From: Bordetella parapertussis
GTDB taxonomy: Bacteria > Pseudomonadota > Gammaproteobacteria > Burkholderiales > Burkholderiaceae_B
Assembly: GCA_943331855.1 (NCBI GenBank)
Contig: CALQNE010000049.1
Location: forward strand, 1-15,834
Reading direction: 5' to 3'
Length of the DNA: 15,834 nucleotides
Within the stretch, counting starts at the first letter, position 1. Every line of letters starts with the position of its first letter. Positions 1-7,966 of the stretch are shown here, piece by piece. The notes beneath the pieces were generated by a model. That model saw only the letters and a list, made by a program, of their open reading frames with translations. It did not search any database and was not told the DNA's origin. The position numbers and the translations under genes are program-made.

Positions 1-924
1 CTTGCTCAACAACTTGGCCTGATCTTTCAAACAGAGTCGCCTGTACTGCAAGCACCTCAACTTGTCGTCTTTGCCGCCGATCACGGCTTGGCAAAACATG
101 GCGTATCGGCCTACCCCAGTGATGTCACCTGGCAGATGGTGAACAACTTTTTAGCCGGTGGTGCGGCAGTCAGTGTGCTTGCCCGCCAACATGGCTTAAC
201 ACTCACCATTGCCGACTGTGGGGTAATGCACACCTTCACGCCACAACAGGGCTTGTACGACTGCAAGGTCGCTTACGGCACCGCTGACTCATCCCAACAA
301 GCCGCCATGTCTGCCGAACAGTGCGCGCGGGCCATCTCAAACGGGCAAGATTTGGTCAAATCCCTATCCGGCAATGCACTGTTGTTGGGTGAAATGGGGA
401 TCGGCAATACGTCAGCCGCCTCGCTGCTGCTTGCACGACTCGCCGACCTACCCATTGAACAATGCGTCGGTGCGGGTGCCGGCTTAGATCAACGAGGTAT
501 CGCCCGCAAAACAAAAATTTTGCAGCAAGTATTAGCTTTACACGCGCACGCGCATGAACCGTTGCAAGCGCTCGCTGCTTTTGGCGGCTTTGAAATTGCA
601 ACCATGGTTGGCGCTATCTTTGAGGCCGCCGCCAGCAATCGTGTCATCGTCGTGGATGGCTTTATCACCAGTGCGGCTGTATTAGTTGCCAGCAAAATAG
701 AGCCATTGGTATTACAGCGTTGTGTCTTTGCGCACAGCTCTGACGAACGTGGCCACGCGCTGCTGCTCGAGCAACTACACGCCAAATCTTTGCTTGATCT
801 ACAGTTACGCTTAGGAGAAGGCTCGGGTGCTGCGCTGGCGTGGCCCTTACTCGTGTCCGCCTGCAACGTACTGACTCAGATGGCCAGCTTCGAATCAGCG
901 GGCGTCTCGCTCGCTGATTCATAA
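1..924 (+). CDS. cobT: Nicotinate-nucleotide--dimethylbenzimidazole phosphoribosyltransferase CobT (5' partial)
   Basis: CobT activates the lower-ligand base of cobalamin: it transfers phosphoribose from nicotinate mononucleotide to dimethylbenzimidazole, giving alpha-ribazole phosphate. The reading frame is open from base 1 (307 codons plus stop) and no start is visible. The family is about 350 residues, so roughly 40 N-terminal residues lie upstream of the window; the TTG at 88 is internal. Family signatures seen are ADHGLAKHGVSAYP near fragment residues 27-40, the glycine-rich GEMGIGNTSAA at about 130-140, and RLGEGSGAALAWPLL near 270-284. The Glu in the last motif corresponds, from memory, to the catalytic base of Salmonella CobT. 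cobS follows after 15 bases and cobC overlaps cobS, so this is the end of a nucleotide-loop assembly operon. Any B12 riboswitch would lie upstream, outside the window. Confidence 0.96.
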   Translation, partial: LAQQLGLIFQTESPVLQAPQLVVFAADHGLAKHGVSAYPSDVTWQMVNNFLAGGAAVSVLARQHGLTLTIADCGVMHTFTPQQGLYDCKVAYGTADSSQQAAMSAEQCARAISNGQDLVKSLSGNALLLGEMGIGNTSAASLLLARLADLPIEQCVGAGAGLDQRGIARKTKILQQVLALHAHAHEPLQALAAFGGFEIATMVGAIFEAAASNRVIVVDGFITSAAVLVASKIEPLVLQRCVFAHSSDERGHALLLEQLHAKSLLDLQLRLGEGSGAALAWPLLVSACNVLTQMASFESAGVSLADS

Positions 925-939
925 AAAGGAAGACACTTT

Positions 940-1743
940 ATGCAGTTCGTGCGGCACTTTTTACTGGCGTTGCAATACTTTACGCGTATCCCTTTGCCTG
1001 AAAGCGTAGCGCAATGGGTAGGCTTTAACGCCACGATGCAACGGGCCAGCTTGGCGCATTTTCCAGGCGTAGGGTGCATCATTGGTTCATTAACCGGTGC
1101 GGCATTCTATTTGTTTGCCGCGCTGCTTCCATCTGTCAGTACGACACCTTGGCTCGCGGCCTGCCTCAGCACAGTCCTCAGCGTGATGCTCACCGGCGCC
1201 TTTCACGAAGACGGCTTAGCCGATACGTCAGATGGCTTGGGCGGCATGGTCACGCGGGATCGTGCCCTTGAGATCATGAAAGACTCGCGCATTGGTAGCT
1301 ATGGCGCAACAGCACTCGTCCTGGCCCTCTCCACCAAACTCGCGCTACTCACAATGCTGGGGCAAATCAATCTTTCACTTGCTGCATGGAGCTTGTTTGC
1401 GGCACACGTTTGCTCAAGATTCATGCCTCTACTCATTGCAGCACGCCTACCCAACGTTGGCGACGATGTCACGACCAAAACCAAACCTCTCGCCAACAAA
1501 ATTCCCCTGCAGACGTTACTCATTGCATCGGTCTGGCTACTGCTCGCCGACTTCGCCTTTGCGTCACAGCATTCACCCACCCTTTTACTTTGGGGAACAG
1601 GCTGTAGCCTTTTTGCATTGGCGCTGATGCTGCACTTACTGAGCCGTCGCTTAAACGGCTTTACAGGTGATACGCTCGGCGCCACTCAACAAGTATGCGA
1701 ACTCGCCTTTTATCTAGGCGTACTATTGGCCCTAGCTCAATGA
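940..1743 (+). CDS. cobS: Adenosylcobinamide-GDP ribazoletransferase (cobalamin synthase) CobS
   Basis: CobS is an integral inner-membrane enzyme that joins adenosylcobinamide-GDP to alpha-ribazole (or its phosphate), the step that closes the nucleotide loop of cobalamin. The 267 residues match the usual family length (about 250-270). The family hallmark FHEDGLADTSDGLGG is at residues 88-102, with the Asp/Glu cluster thought to bind Mg2+. It is followed by RALEIMKDSRIGSYG (108-122) and a C-terminal GFTGDTLGATQQ segment. Between these are several hydrophobic spans (about 48-65, 70-87, 122-140, 180-200, 205-225, 250-266). The start ATG is preceded by AAGGA at 926-930. The gene follows cobT by 15 bases and its TGA stop overlaps the cobC ATG, so translation is probably coupled. 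Confidence 0.95.
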   Translation: MQFVRHFLLALQYFTRIPLPESVAQWVGFNATMQRASLAHFPGVGCIIGSLTGAAFYLFAALLPSVSTTPWLAACLSTVLSVMLTGAFHEDGLADTSDGLGGMVTRDRALEIMKDSRIGSYGATALVLALSTKLALLTMLGQINLSLAAWSLFAAHVCSRFMPLLIAARLPNVGDDVTTKTKPLANKIPLQTLLIASVWLLLADFAFASQHSPTLLLWGTGCSLFALALMLHLLSRRLNGFTGDTLGATQQVCELAFYLGVLLALAQ

Positions 1744-2297
1744 AACTTTGGCTCGTGCGCCATGCGAAACCTCTGATCGCAGAGGGGCTCTGTTATGGTC
1801 AGCTCGACATCGCAGCCGAACCGAGTGCAACTCAGCAAGCGGCAATAAAAATTGCACCGCTCTTGCCTAAGAATGCCATGCTCTACAGTTCTGGTCTGCA
1901 ACGGGCTCGACAACTTGCGCAAGCCATTCAGTCAGAACGCGACGATCTCTCACATCAAATCGATTCGCGTTTAAATGAAATAAATTTTGGCGCTTGGGAG
2001 GGGGTGGCGTGGAACGCGATCCCAAAATCTGCCTTTGATGCATGGACAGCCGACTTCGGTCTCCATCGTTTTGGGGACGTCGAAAGTACGCAAGACCTGT
2101 TGATTCGTATTCGCCAAGCCCTTGACGAGCTACCGGTTAATCGAGACGCTGTTTGGATCACGCATGCGGGAGTCATTCGGGCGGTGCACTATTTACAAAC
2201 CAATCACTCAACGTTGATCGCAGCCGCGAATCAATGGCCCGTCGAAGCGCCGGCTTTTGGAGAATGGCAATGCTTAAACATTTTTGTTAAGCCTTGA
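1740..2297 (+). CDS. cobC: Alpha-ribazole phosphatase CobC (histidine phosphatase family)
   Basis: CobC dephosphorylates alpha-ribazole-5'-phosphate (or adenosylcobalamin-5'-phosphate) in the last steps of cobalamin assembly. The protein is 185 residues. It carries the phosphohistidine signature LVRHAKP (residues 5-11, catalytic His8 flanked by Arg7), the second-shell LQRAR (53-57), the acidic NEINFGAWEG (79-88) and the second catalytic His142 in ITHAGVIRA. The open frame extends upstream to 1695, but the ATG at 1740 gives the proper MKLWLVRHA N-terminus and overlaps the cobS stop as ATGA, so I place the start there. In isolation it could be a generic histidine phosphatase; the cobT-cobS context makes CobC the better call. 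No terminator hairpin is evident in the 73 bases after the stop. Confidence 0.92.
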   Translation: MKLWLVRHAKPLIAEGLCYGQLDIAAEPSATQQAAIKIAPLLPKNAMLYSSGLQRARQLAQAIQSERDDLSHQIDSRLNEINFGAWEGVAWNAIPKSAFDAWTADFGLHRFGDVESTQDLLIRIRQALDELPVNRDAVWITHAGVIRAVHYLQTNHSTLIAAANQWPVEAPAFGEWQCLNIFVKP

Positions 2298-2370
2298 TCA
2301 TCGCAAAAACAGCAAGATAAGTTTAAGTGTGGGGAATGGGTTTATTTACGAAACGACGAGAACCATAATT

Positions 2371-3519
2371 TTAAAAATGCTCGCCTATAAGTATCGATTC
2401 ATCGATACTCTCAATACTCGTTTTCCCGCAAAAGGCCATCGTTAACACCAACTCGTTCTGAATAATTTCTAAAGCCCGCGTGACGCCAGCCTCGCCCATC
2501 GCCCCCAAACCGTAGAGCATCGGACGACCAATATACGTCCCCTTGGCGCCTAGCGCGATCGCCCTTAAGACATCTTGCCCACTACGAACCCCGCTGTCCA
2601 AGTGCACTTCTATTTGGCGCCCCACCGCCGCCACAATCGCGGGCAAGGCCTTGATACTCGACTCCGCCCCATCAAGCTGGCGCCCTCCATGATTAGAAAC
2701 AATCAGCGCATCAGCGCCTGAATCAACGGCCAGACGCGCATCCTCTGGATCCATAATCCCTTTGAGAATAATTTTCCCGCCCCAACGCTTCTTGATCCAC
2801 TCAATGTCACGCCAGTTCAGGCAAGGATCAAATTGCTCTGCAGTCCAAGCAGCGATCGCTCCCATATCCTCAACGCCTTTAACGTGTCCGGCGATATTGC
2901 CAAAGGTTCGTCTATTCGTGCCCAGCATCCCCAGACACCAAGTCGGTTTGCTCAAAAAATTGATCATATTGGCGAGCGTTAACTTGGGCGGAACCGACAT
3001 TCCGTTTTTTAAATCTTTATGGCGCTGCCCCATCACCTGTAAATCAAGGGTGATCACAAGTGCAGAACAACCGGCTGCTTGTGCACGCGCAATTAATTGC
3101 TCCACAAAATTTCGATCCCGCAGTACATACAGTTGAAACCAAAAGGGATGTCCTCCTGTCTGTTCAGCGATATCTTCGATCGAGCAGATGCTCATGGTTG
3201 AAAGTGTGTATGGGATGCCAAATTTTTTTGCCGCACGCGCTGCGAGAATTTCTCCATCAGGATGGTGCATACCGGCCATTCCGGTCGGAGCAATCGCCAC
3301 CGGCATGGTGACCTCATGCCCGATCATTTGGCTGGCCGCACTGCGCTGCTCGATATCAATCGCAACACGCTGCCGAAATTTAAGCTGCTGAAAATCACTC
3401 TCGTTTGCGCGATAAGTACTTTCTGTCCAACTGCCCGCATCGGCATACTCATAAAACATGCGGGGAACGCGATGACGGGCTAAAAGGCGGAGGTCTTCGA
3501 TCGTGGCCGGCACTCGCAT
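2371..3519 (-). CDS. FMN-dependent alpha-hydroxy acid dehydrogenase (LldD/glycolate oxidase family)
   Basis: This family oxidises L-2-hydroxy acids such as lactate, glycolate or mandelate to 2-oxo acids on FMN; bacterial members of the lactate-dehydrogenase type pass electrons to the quinone pool. The 382 residues form one TIM-barrel domain of normal length. By comparison with spinach glycolate oxidase from memory, all key positions are present: Tyr25 (FYEYADAGSW), Gln129 and Tyr131 (FQLYV), Asp159 (TLDLQVMGQRHKD), Arg166, Lys253 (LKGI), the catalytic base His277 and Arg280 (SNHGGRQLDG), and the FMN-phosphate loop DSGVRSGQD plus GRPMLYG. The DLQVMGQRHKDLKNG segment resembles the LldD branch more than plant oxidases. 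The ATG at 3519 has only a weak ribosome-binding site (GAGAC). The gene is divergent from the dctP-dctQM TRAP genes, which suggests that system imports its substrate. The exact substrate cannot be read from the sequence. Confidence 0.92.
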   Translation of the reverse strand: MRVPATIEDLRLLARHRVPRMFYEYADAGSWTESTYRANESDFQQLKFRQRVAIDIEQRSAASQMIGHEVTMPVAIAPTGMAGMHHPDGEILAARAAKKFGIPYTLSTMSICSIEDIAEQTGGHPFWFQLYVLRDRNFVEQLIARAQAAGCSALVITLDLQVMGQRHKDLKNGMSVPPKLTLANMINFLSKPTWCLGMLGTNRRTFGNIAGHVKGVEDMGAIAAWTAEQFDPCLNWRDIEWIKKRWGGKIILKGIMDPEDARLAVDSGADALIVSNHGGRQLDGAESSIKALPAIVAAVGRQIEVHLDSGVRSGQDVLRAIALGAKGTYIGRPMLYGLGAMGEAGVTRALEIIQNELVLTMAFCGKTSIESIDESILIGEHF

Positions 3520-3531
3520 ATAAATTGTCTC

Positions 3532-3590
3532 AATAGATTCTGCATTATTTTGTGTAGCTTAATAGACTCTGCATGGTTGTTGTAAAGCTT
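3532..3590. repeat. Imperfect tandem direct repeat (two units of 29-30 bp) in the lldD-like/dctP control region
   Basis: Unit 1 (3532-3560) and unit 2 (3561-3590) lie head to tail. Both begin with aatagaYtctgcat (13 of 14 bases identical), contain a TGT-rich middle and end in agctt. Unit 1 ends 12 bases from the start codon of the 2-hydroxyacid dehydrogenase, and the candidate minus-strand promoter overlaps both units. The arrangement suggests paired regulator sites or a local duplication of one. Confidence 0.6.
3559..3586 (-). promoter_or_regulatory. Candidate sigma-70 promoter for the 2-hydroxyacid dehydrogenase
   Basis: On the minus strand, TTTACA (complement of 3581-3586, 5 of 6 to the -35 consensus) is followed after 16 bases by TATTAA (complement of 3559-3564, 4 of 6 to the -10 consensus). 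Transcription would start near 3552 and give a leader of about 30 bases. The -10 sits at the junction of the two tandem repeat units, so a protein bound to the repeats would be positioned to affect polymerase. This is a consensus match only. Confidence 0.35.
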
Positions 3591-3746
3591 AAGGCATGAC
3601 CGCTGTCCGCCCTCAATCCCTGCGTCATCCAAAGGTAAATGCTGTACTTATCAAACAGATCCTAGGGTAAACGATATAGTGCGACTTCGCGAGTTGCGCT
3701 AGATTAAGTGGTCTGAGGGTTTAACCTGCCTTCAGAAATGCACCTA

Positions 3747-3758
3747 GATCGAACGATC
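3747..3758. promoter_or_regulatory. Small palindrome upstream of dctP (candidate operator)
   Basis: GATCG-AA-CGATC is a perfect inverted repeat with 5-bp arms. It ends just before a TATAAA (3760-3765) that could serve as a -10 element for dctP, 27 bases before the start codon. A second imperfect dyad, GCGACT-5-AGTTGC (3681-3697), lies further upstream. No convincing -35 was found at normal spacing. Short palindromes occur by chance, so confidence is low. Confidence 0.25.
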
Positions 3759-3784
3759 ATATAAAAGATAAAAGAGACATAAAC

Positions 3785-4834
3785 ATGCCAAAGATGCCCT
3801 TCCATTTCAAAAAAATAATTTCGTACGGACTGATCTCTATCGCAGCCGTTTCGGCAAGCACCGCTCTCAATGCCGCTCCCCTCGTTCTGCGCGCTGGCGC
3901 CTCGGATCCGGAGGGCTCGACCGCACCCTCGATGGCGATTGGAAAACTCACAGAGCTCATTACCCAACTCAGCAAAGGTGAACTCGAAGCAAAGCCCTTT
4001 TATCAATCGCTTGGCATCGAACAGCAATTAGCCACCGCGGTGAAATCCGGTAGTGTCGACATTGGTTTTACCGCGACGTCAAACCTGGCGCCCTTTACTG
4101 AGGCCTTTCTTCAGTTCGACCTGCCTTTTTTATTCAAAAATGCGAAAGCAGCGATCGATGCACTTGAGACCCATCCTGCTGGAAAAAAAGCCATCGCTCA
4201 AATGGAAAAAGATATGGGGGTCAAGGTCTTACTCTTGACTAGCCATACCTACGATGCCCCTGTAAGCGGCACGGATATCATCATGCGCAGTAAACAAATT
4301 AAAGTGCCTGACGACCTCAAGGGCTTGAAAATTCGCACGGCCAGTACACCCGTCGAGATCGCAATTATGAAGTCCTATGGTGCCAACCCAACCCCTATCC
4401 CCTACGGTCAACTGTACACCGCGCTACAGCAAGGCGTGGTGGACGGCAACGCAGCAACACCCATCGTGCCAGCGGCCTCGATCAAGCTCTATGAGGTTGC
4501 AAAAACTTATACCGCCATCGGTTTTCGCATCAACATTTTGCCGATTTACATGAATCAAAAGAAATTTGACTCTCTCACCCCCTCTCAACAGAAGGCCATC
4601 CTCGATGCAGCTGAGCAAGTCAAGCCACTAGCCGGTCAGTGGGCTCGAGAAAAGGTCCAGTCTGCCCTCGCCGATTTTTCTAAAGCGGGTGTGCAGATCT
4701 ACTACCCCAATAAAGAGGAAATGACCAAATGGCTAGCCGTTCGCGAAGCCCTGTGGACGCAAATTGCTAATGACTTCAAAGGGAAAATTGATCTCAATAT
4801 TGCCAATGAGATGTACAAACTCAGACCGCAATAG
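3785..4834 (+). CDS. dctP: TRAP transporter periplasmic substrate-binding protein (DctP family)
   Basis: This is the extracytoplasmic solute receptor of a sodium-driven TRAP carboxylate transporter. The 349 residues begin with a Sec signal peptide: basic MPKMPFHFKK, a hydrophobic core at about 11-28, and likely cleavage after ALNA (residue 30) or the next Ala. The family core is clear: Arg184 in LKGLKIRTAS is the position that clamps the substrate carboxylate in TRAP receptors, followed by GANPTPIPYGQLYTALQQG and VVDGNAATP (about 199-226). The chosen ATG has AAGAG about 10 bases upstream; an in-frame ATG three codons downstream is an alternative. A strong stem-loop follows, then the fused DctQM permease, so the two genes form one transport system. 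The dehydrogenase gene across the divergent control region suggests a 2-hydroxy acid substrate, which is inference only. Confidence 0.94.
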   Translation: MPKMPFHFKKIISYGLISIAAVSASTALNAAPLVLRAGASDPEGSTAPSMAIGKLTELITQLSKGELEAKPFYQSLGIEQQLATAVKSGSVDIGFTATSNLAPFTEAFLQFDLPFLFKNAKAAIDALETHPAGKKAIAQMEKDMGVKVLLLTSHTYDAPVSGTDIIMRSKQIKVPDDLKGLKIRTASTPVEIAIMKSYGANPTPIPYGQLYTALQQGVVDGNAATPIVPAASIKLYEVAKTYTAIGFRINILPIYMNQKKFDSLTPSQQKAILDAAEQVKPLAGQWAREKVQSALADFSKAGVQIYYPNKEEMTKWLAVREALWTQIANDFKGKIDLNIANEMYKLRPQ

Positions 4835-4864
4835 GTTTTCGACCATTTGAAGTCCTCGCTCAAA

Positions 4865-4907
4865 CACAGCCCCTTTGCTCGCGACACAGCAAAGGGGCTG
4901 TGCTTTT
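4865..4907 (+). terminator. Strong stem-loop with short T tract between dctP and dctQM
   Basis: A perfect 15-bp inverted repeat (arms 4865-4879 and 4888-4902, 8-base loop) is followed by CTTTT (4903-4907). It starts 30 bases after the dctP stop and ends 25 bases before the dctQM start. The T tract is short, so termination may be partial. The structure would also protect the 3' end of the receptor mRNA, giving more receptor than permease. Confidence 0.8.
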
Positions 4908-4932
4908 AACGCTTTGGTGAACAAAGGCGCGC

Positions 4933-6837
4933 ATGAATACTCAACCTGTTTATCAGACCTCGCCGCCCACGCGACCACGCGCCGCCTGGCTTCGACCCCT
5001 TGTCAGCCTGAGCGATGGCGTTGATCGCCTGTGCACGCTTGCCTTTGTCACGGCCACCATTGCTTTCGCGCTTGTGATGGCCTTAGGTGTGTTTTTTCGG
5101 TATGCCTTAAACAATTCACTAACGTGGGCTGACGAAGTCGGCCTGATGATCTTCATCTGGGCTACCTTTTTATCGATCGCGTCGGGGTACCTACACGACA
5201 AACACGTTAATTTAGACGTATTAGTCAACAAGTTGTCGCCTCTTTGGCAAGCGCGCGCAACCGTGCTCGCCGAAGGGTTAGCGCTTAGCTTTCTAGCCGC
5301 ACTAACCGTCTCAAGTATGCAAAACATCCCGCTCGCTGCAGGCGTTCGTTCTGACGCCCTTCGACTGCCGATGACGGTATCATTTCTGGCAATTCCGGTT
5401 GCCTGCGTCATCATGGATCTGCATTGGCTACGCCGCAATCTTAGTCTGGGGCTCTCTTGGGGGTTCCTCATAAAACTGCTCGTCGCTGGACTCTTTCTAT
5501 TTGTCTTTATGCTGCCCATTGGTGACCACGTGCAGTTCACGGGTGGTATCAAAGCAATCAGCATTCTCTGCGCACTCTTCATACCGATGCTGCTAGGCGT
5601 GCCTGTCGCACTTTCGCTGGGGTTTGTCGCGACCTTTTACGCGGGCAGTGTTGGGGGCATCCCCTTCAATATTGGTGCCGAGCAAATCTCCAATGGCATT
5701 AGTCTGCTCGCTCTCATGGCAATTCCATTACTCATGCTTGCTGGAAAACTCATGCATGAGGCGGGTGTCGCTCAATACATCGTCGATCTTGCACAAGTGT
5801 TGGTGGGTCGCCTACGCGGAGGACTTGGTGCTGCGAACGTCGTCGCCAGCTTCATCTTTGGTGATATTTCTGGTTCGGCTGTTTCGGATACGGCAGCAAT
5901 CGGCTCTGTGATGATCCCTCAAATGAAGGCCCGTGGCTATCGCGCCGAGTTTTGTGCCGCACTGCAGGGCACCTCTGGAACGCTCGGGATGATGGCGCCT
6001 TTGGCGATCACTATTCTTCTCTACGCTGCCGCGACTAACACCTCTATCAGTCGCCTGGCCGCCGCGACGGTTGTACCCTCCATATTGCTGGCCGCGAGCT
6101 TCGTGCTTGTAGCGCTCGTGCACGGCTGGCGGCACAATTACCCCAGAGAAATAGTGCCAGCATCGTCGATTATGCCGCGCCTACTCAATGCCACGCCTGG
6201 CTTATTCGCGCTCGTACTCGTCGTCGGTGGGATTCTAGGAGGAATCTTTACACCAGCCGAGGTTGGTGCAGTGCTATTGGGTTATGTGCTCCTACTCTTG
6301 CTCTGGTACAAGAAGGCAAATCGCTCGACGCTCTACGAGGCGGTGGTCGAAGCCGGTCACATCAGTGGTATGACACTCTTTATGGCAGCGACCTCTTCAT
6401 TTCTCGGCTTTGTTCTCGCGCGCGATTTAGTCGCCATCGATATGGTTGAGTTTGTAACTCAGCTTAGTACAAACAAGTATGTGATTATTTTTCTAGTCAG
6501 CATGGCATTTGTTATTTTAGGGATGATTCTCGAGCCTCCAGCGATGATTTTTGGCTTTTTACCTTCCTTCATGCCGCTCTTACTCAAGGCTGAAGTTGAC
6601 GTCATTCATTGGGGCGTGCTTTTTTGCACCAATATGGGACTTGGCTGCATTCTTCCCCCTGTCGCCTTGAATCTTTTCGTATCCACCCGTATTGCTGACG
6701 CGCGCTACGAAGCGGTCGTCAAAGCGGCAGTGCCCTTCATCATCATCATGGCGGTCGACTTGGCCATCATGGCCATGTTTCCCATCATTCCTTTGATGCT
6801 ACCCCACCTACTCTTTGACTACCCTCTACCAAAATAA
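4933..6837 (+). CDS. dctQM: TRAP transporter fused small and large permease subunits (DctQ-DctM)
   Basis: This 634-residue inner-membrane protein joins the two TRAP permease subunits in one chain. The DctQ part is about residues 30-165, with four hydrophobic spans and the family motif FFRYALNNSLTWADE (54-68). A linker helix (about 176-196) joins it to the DctM part (about 205-620, some dozen spans). DctM hallmarks are FIPMLLGVPVALSLG, MAIPLLMLAGKLM, IFGDISGSAVSDTAAIG (308-324), IFTPAEVGAV (438-447), MILEPPAM (531-538) and NMGLGCILPPVALNLFV (567-583). DctM alone is usually about 425 residues, so the extra length is the fused DctQ. The start has AAAGG about 7 bases upstream. It shares direction with dctP and is probably expressed partly by read-through of the stem-loop. 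Its stop lies 5 bases from the convergent leuB stop, with no terminator between. Confidence 0.94.
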   Translation: MNTQPVYQTSPPTRPRAAWLRPLVSLSDGVDRLCTLAFVTATIAFALVMALGVFFRYALNNSLTWADEVGLMIFIWATFLSIASGYLHDKHVNLDVLVNKLSPLWQARATVLAEGLALSFLAALTVSSMQNIPLAAGVRSDALRLPMTVSFLAIPVACVIMDLHWLRRNLSLGLSWGFLIKLLVAGLFLFVFMLPIGDHVQFTGGIKAISILCALFIPMLLGVPVALSLGFVATFYAGSVGGIPFNIGAEQISNGISLLALMAIPLLMLAGKLMHEAGVAQYIVDLAQVLVGRLRGGLGAANVVASFIFGDISGSAVSDTAAIGSVMIPQMKARGYRAEFCAALQGTSGTLGMMAPLAITILLYAAATNTSISRLAAATVVPSILLAASFVLVALVHGWRHNYPREIVPASSIMPRLLNATPGLFALVLVVGGILGGIFTPAEVGAVLLGYVLLLLLWYKKANRSTLYEAVVEAGHISGMTLFMAATSSFLGFVLARDLVAIDMVEFVTQLSTNKYVIIFLVSMAFVILGMILEPPAMIFGFLPSFMPLLLKAEVDVIHWGVLFCTNMGLGCILPPVALNLFVSTRIADARYEAVVKAAVPFIIIMAVDLAIMAMFPIIPLMLPHLLFDYPLPK

Positions 6838-6842
6838 CCAAG

Positions 6843-7910
6843 CTAGGGTCGCAGCGCAGCCACAACCGCATCACCCATCTCTGCTGTGCCAATCGCTTGA
6901 GTCCCCTGCTCAAAAATATCCGCGGTGCGGTATCCCTGCGCCAGCACCGCCGCAACCGCACGTTTAATACGTGCGCTTTGCTCGGGTTGTTTAAATGAGT
7001 AATCCAACATCATGGCGGCCGATAAAATCGAAGCCAAAGGATTCGCGATGTTTTTTCCGGCGATATCTGGCGCGGTGCCGTGTACTGGTTCGTACAAGCC
7101 ACGGCCATCCGGGCTCAGCGACGCAGATGGCAGCATACCAATTGAGCCCGTCAACATTGCTGCAGCATCTGACACGATGTCGCCAAACATATTGCCCGTC
7201 ACAACCACATCAAACTGTTTAGGTTGACGCATCATCATCATCACAAAGGCATCAACCAACGCGTTTGAATATTCAACGTCTGGGTATTGTTTACTCACTC
7301 GCTCGGCAACCTCGCGCCAGAGTTGCATCGTATCCAGAACATTCGCCTTATCCACCGAACAGACCTTGCCTTTGCGCTGCCGGGCAGCTTTAAATGCCAC
7401 GTGAATAATGCGCTCGATCTCAGGTTCGGTGTAATACATCGTGTTGATCCCGACACGTACCCCTTGTGCATTGGTACTCACCCCGCGCGGTTCACCAAAA
7501 TAAATATCGCTACTCAGTTCGCGCAAAATCAGTAAGTCCAGTCCCTCGACCAAGTGCGGCTTGAGTGATGAGGCACCAATTAACTCAGGAAACATAAAAA
7601 TTGGGCGGTAATTGGCAAACAAATCAAGCTCTTTGCGCAGTCGCAATAAGCTTGCGCCTGCGCGCTTCGCGTAGGGCACCCCTTCATCACCCGGCAACCC
7701 AGCCGAACCAAACAAAATAGCATCTGCGCCTTTAGCAATTGCCATCGTCGCTGCAGGCAAGGGGTCGCCCGCCGCCGCGATGCCCGCCCCACCAACCGGT
7801 GCTTCAGTCAACTGCAGCTTCGCGTCACCGATCGTCGCGCGCAACACTTTCACTGCCTGGGCGGTCACTTCAGGGCCTACGCCATCGCCAGCTAAGACTG
7901 CAATCTTCAT
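6843..7910 (-). CDS. leuB: 3-isopropylmalate dehydrogenase (LeuB) or close paralogue
   Basis: LeuB oxidises and decarboxylates 3-isopropylmalate with NAD+ in leucine synthesis. The 355 residues cover the whole beta-decarboxylating dehydrogenase fold: GDGVGPEV (8-15), the substrate Arg92, Arg102 and Arg130 ([30 protein letters not shown]), Tyr137, Lys188 (SVDKANVLD), metal-binding Asp220, Asp244 and Asp248 (NMFGDIVSD), and the NAD loop [18 protein letters not shown]. The frame runs to 7937, but AAAGGA (complement of 7919-7924) 8 bases before the ATG at 7910 and the [11 protein letters not shown]-terminus fix the start there. Oddities: Gly85 stands where the Thermus enzyme has Glu87, and VDAFVMMMM replaces the usual VDNAAMQLV-like stretch. 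It is last in the Bug-leuC-leuD-leuB operon, 56 bases after leuD. The usual downstream asd is absent. Confidence 0.88.
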   Translation of the reverse strand: MKIAVLAGDGVGPEVTAQAVKVLRATIGDAKLQLTEAPVGGAGIAAAGDPLPAATMAIAKGADAILFGSAGLPGDEGVPYAKRAGASLLRLRKELDLFANYRPIFMFPELIGASSLKPHLVEGLDLLILRELSSDIYFGEPRGVSTNAQGVRVGINTMYYTEPEIERIIHVAFKAARQRKGKVCSVDKANVLDTMQLWREVAERVSKQYPDVEYSNALVDAFVMMMMRQPKQFDVVVTGNMFGDIVSDAAAMLTGSIGMLPSASLSPDGRGLYEPVHGTAPDIAGKNIANPLASILSAAMMLDYSFKQPEQSARIKRAVAAVLAQGYRTADIFEQGTQAIGTAEMGDAVVAALRP

Positions 7911-7966
7911 AAAATTTATCCTTTTATATAAAGCCATTAAATAACGTTTTGCAAGCGTGTCACACG

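Noticed and set aside
489..866. 125-codon minus-strand ORF opposite cobT
   Set aside because: Shadow of cobT with Ala/Ser/Lys-rich low-information composition and no own ribosome-binding site or family motif.
2298..2370. Terminator for the cob operon in the cobC/dehydrogenase gap
   Set aside because: No inverted repeat with usable arms was found in these 73 bases; termination may be Rho-dependent or absent.
4953..5582. 209-codon minus-strand ORF opposite dctQM
   Set aside because: Antisense to a clear membrane protein; the translation is Arg/Ser-rich with no domain, typical of a shadow frame.
7911..7937. N-terminal extension of leuB to an upstream start at 7937
   Set aside because: The AAAGGA ribosome-binding site lies inside the extension, and LeuB proteins begin with MKIAVLxGDG, matching the ATG at 7910.
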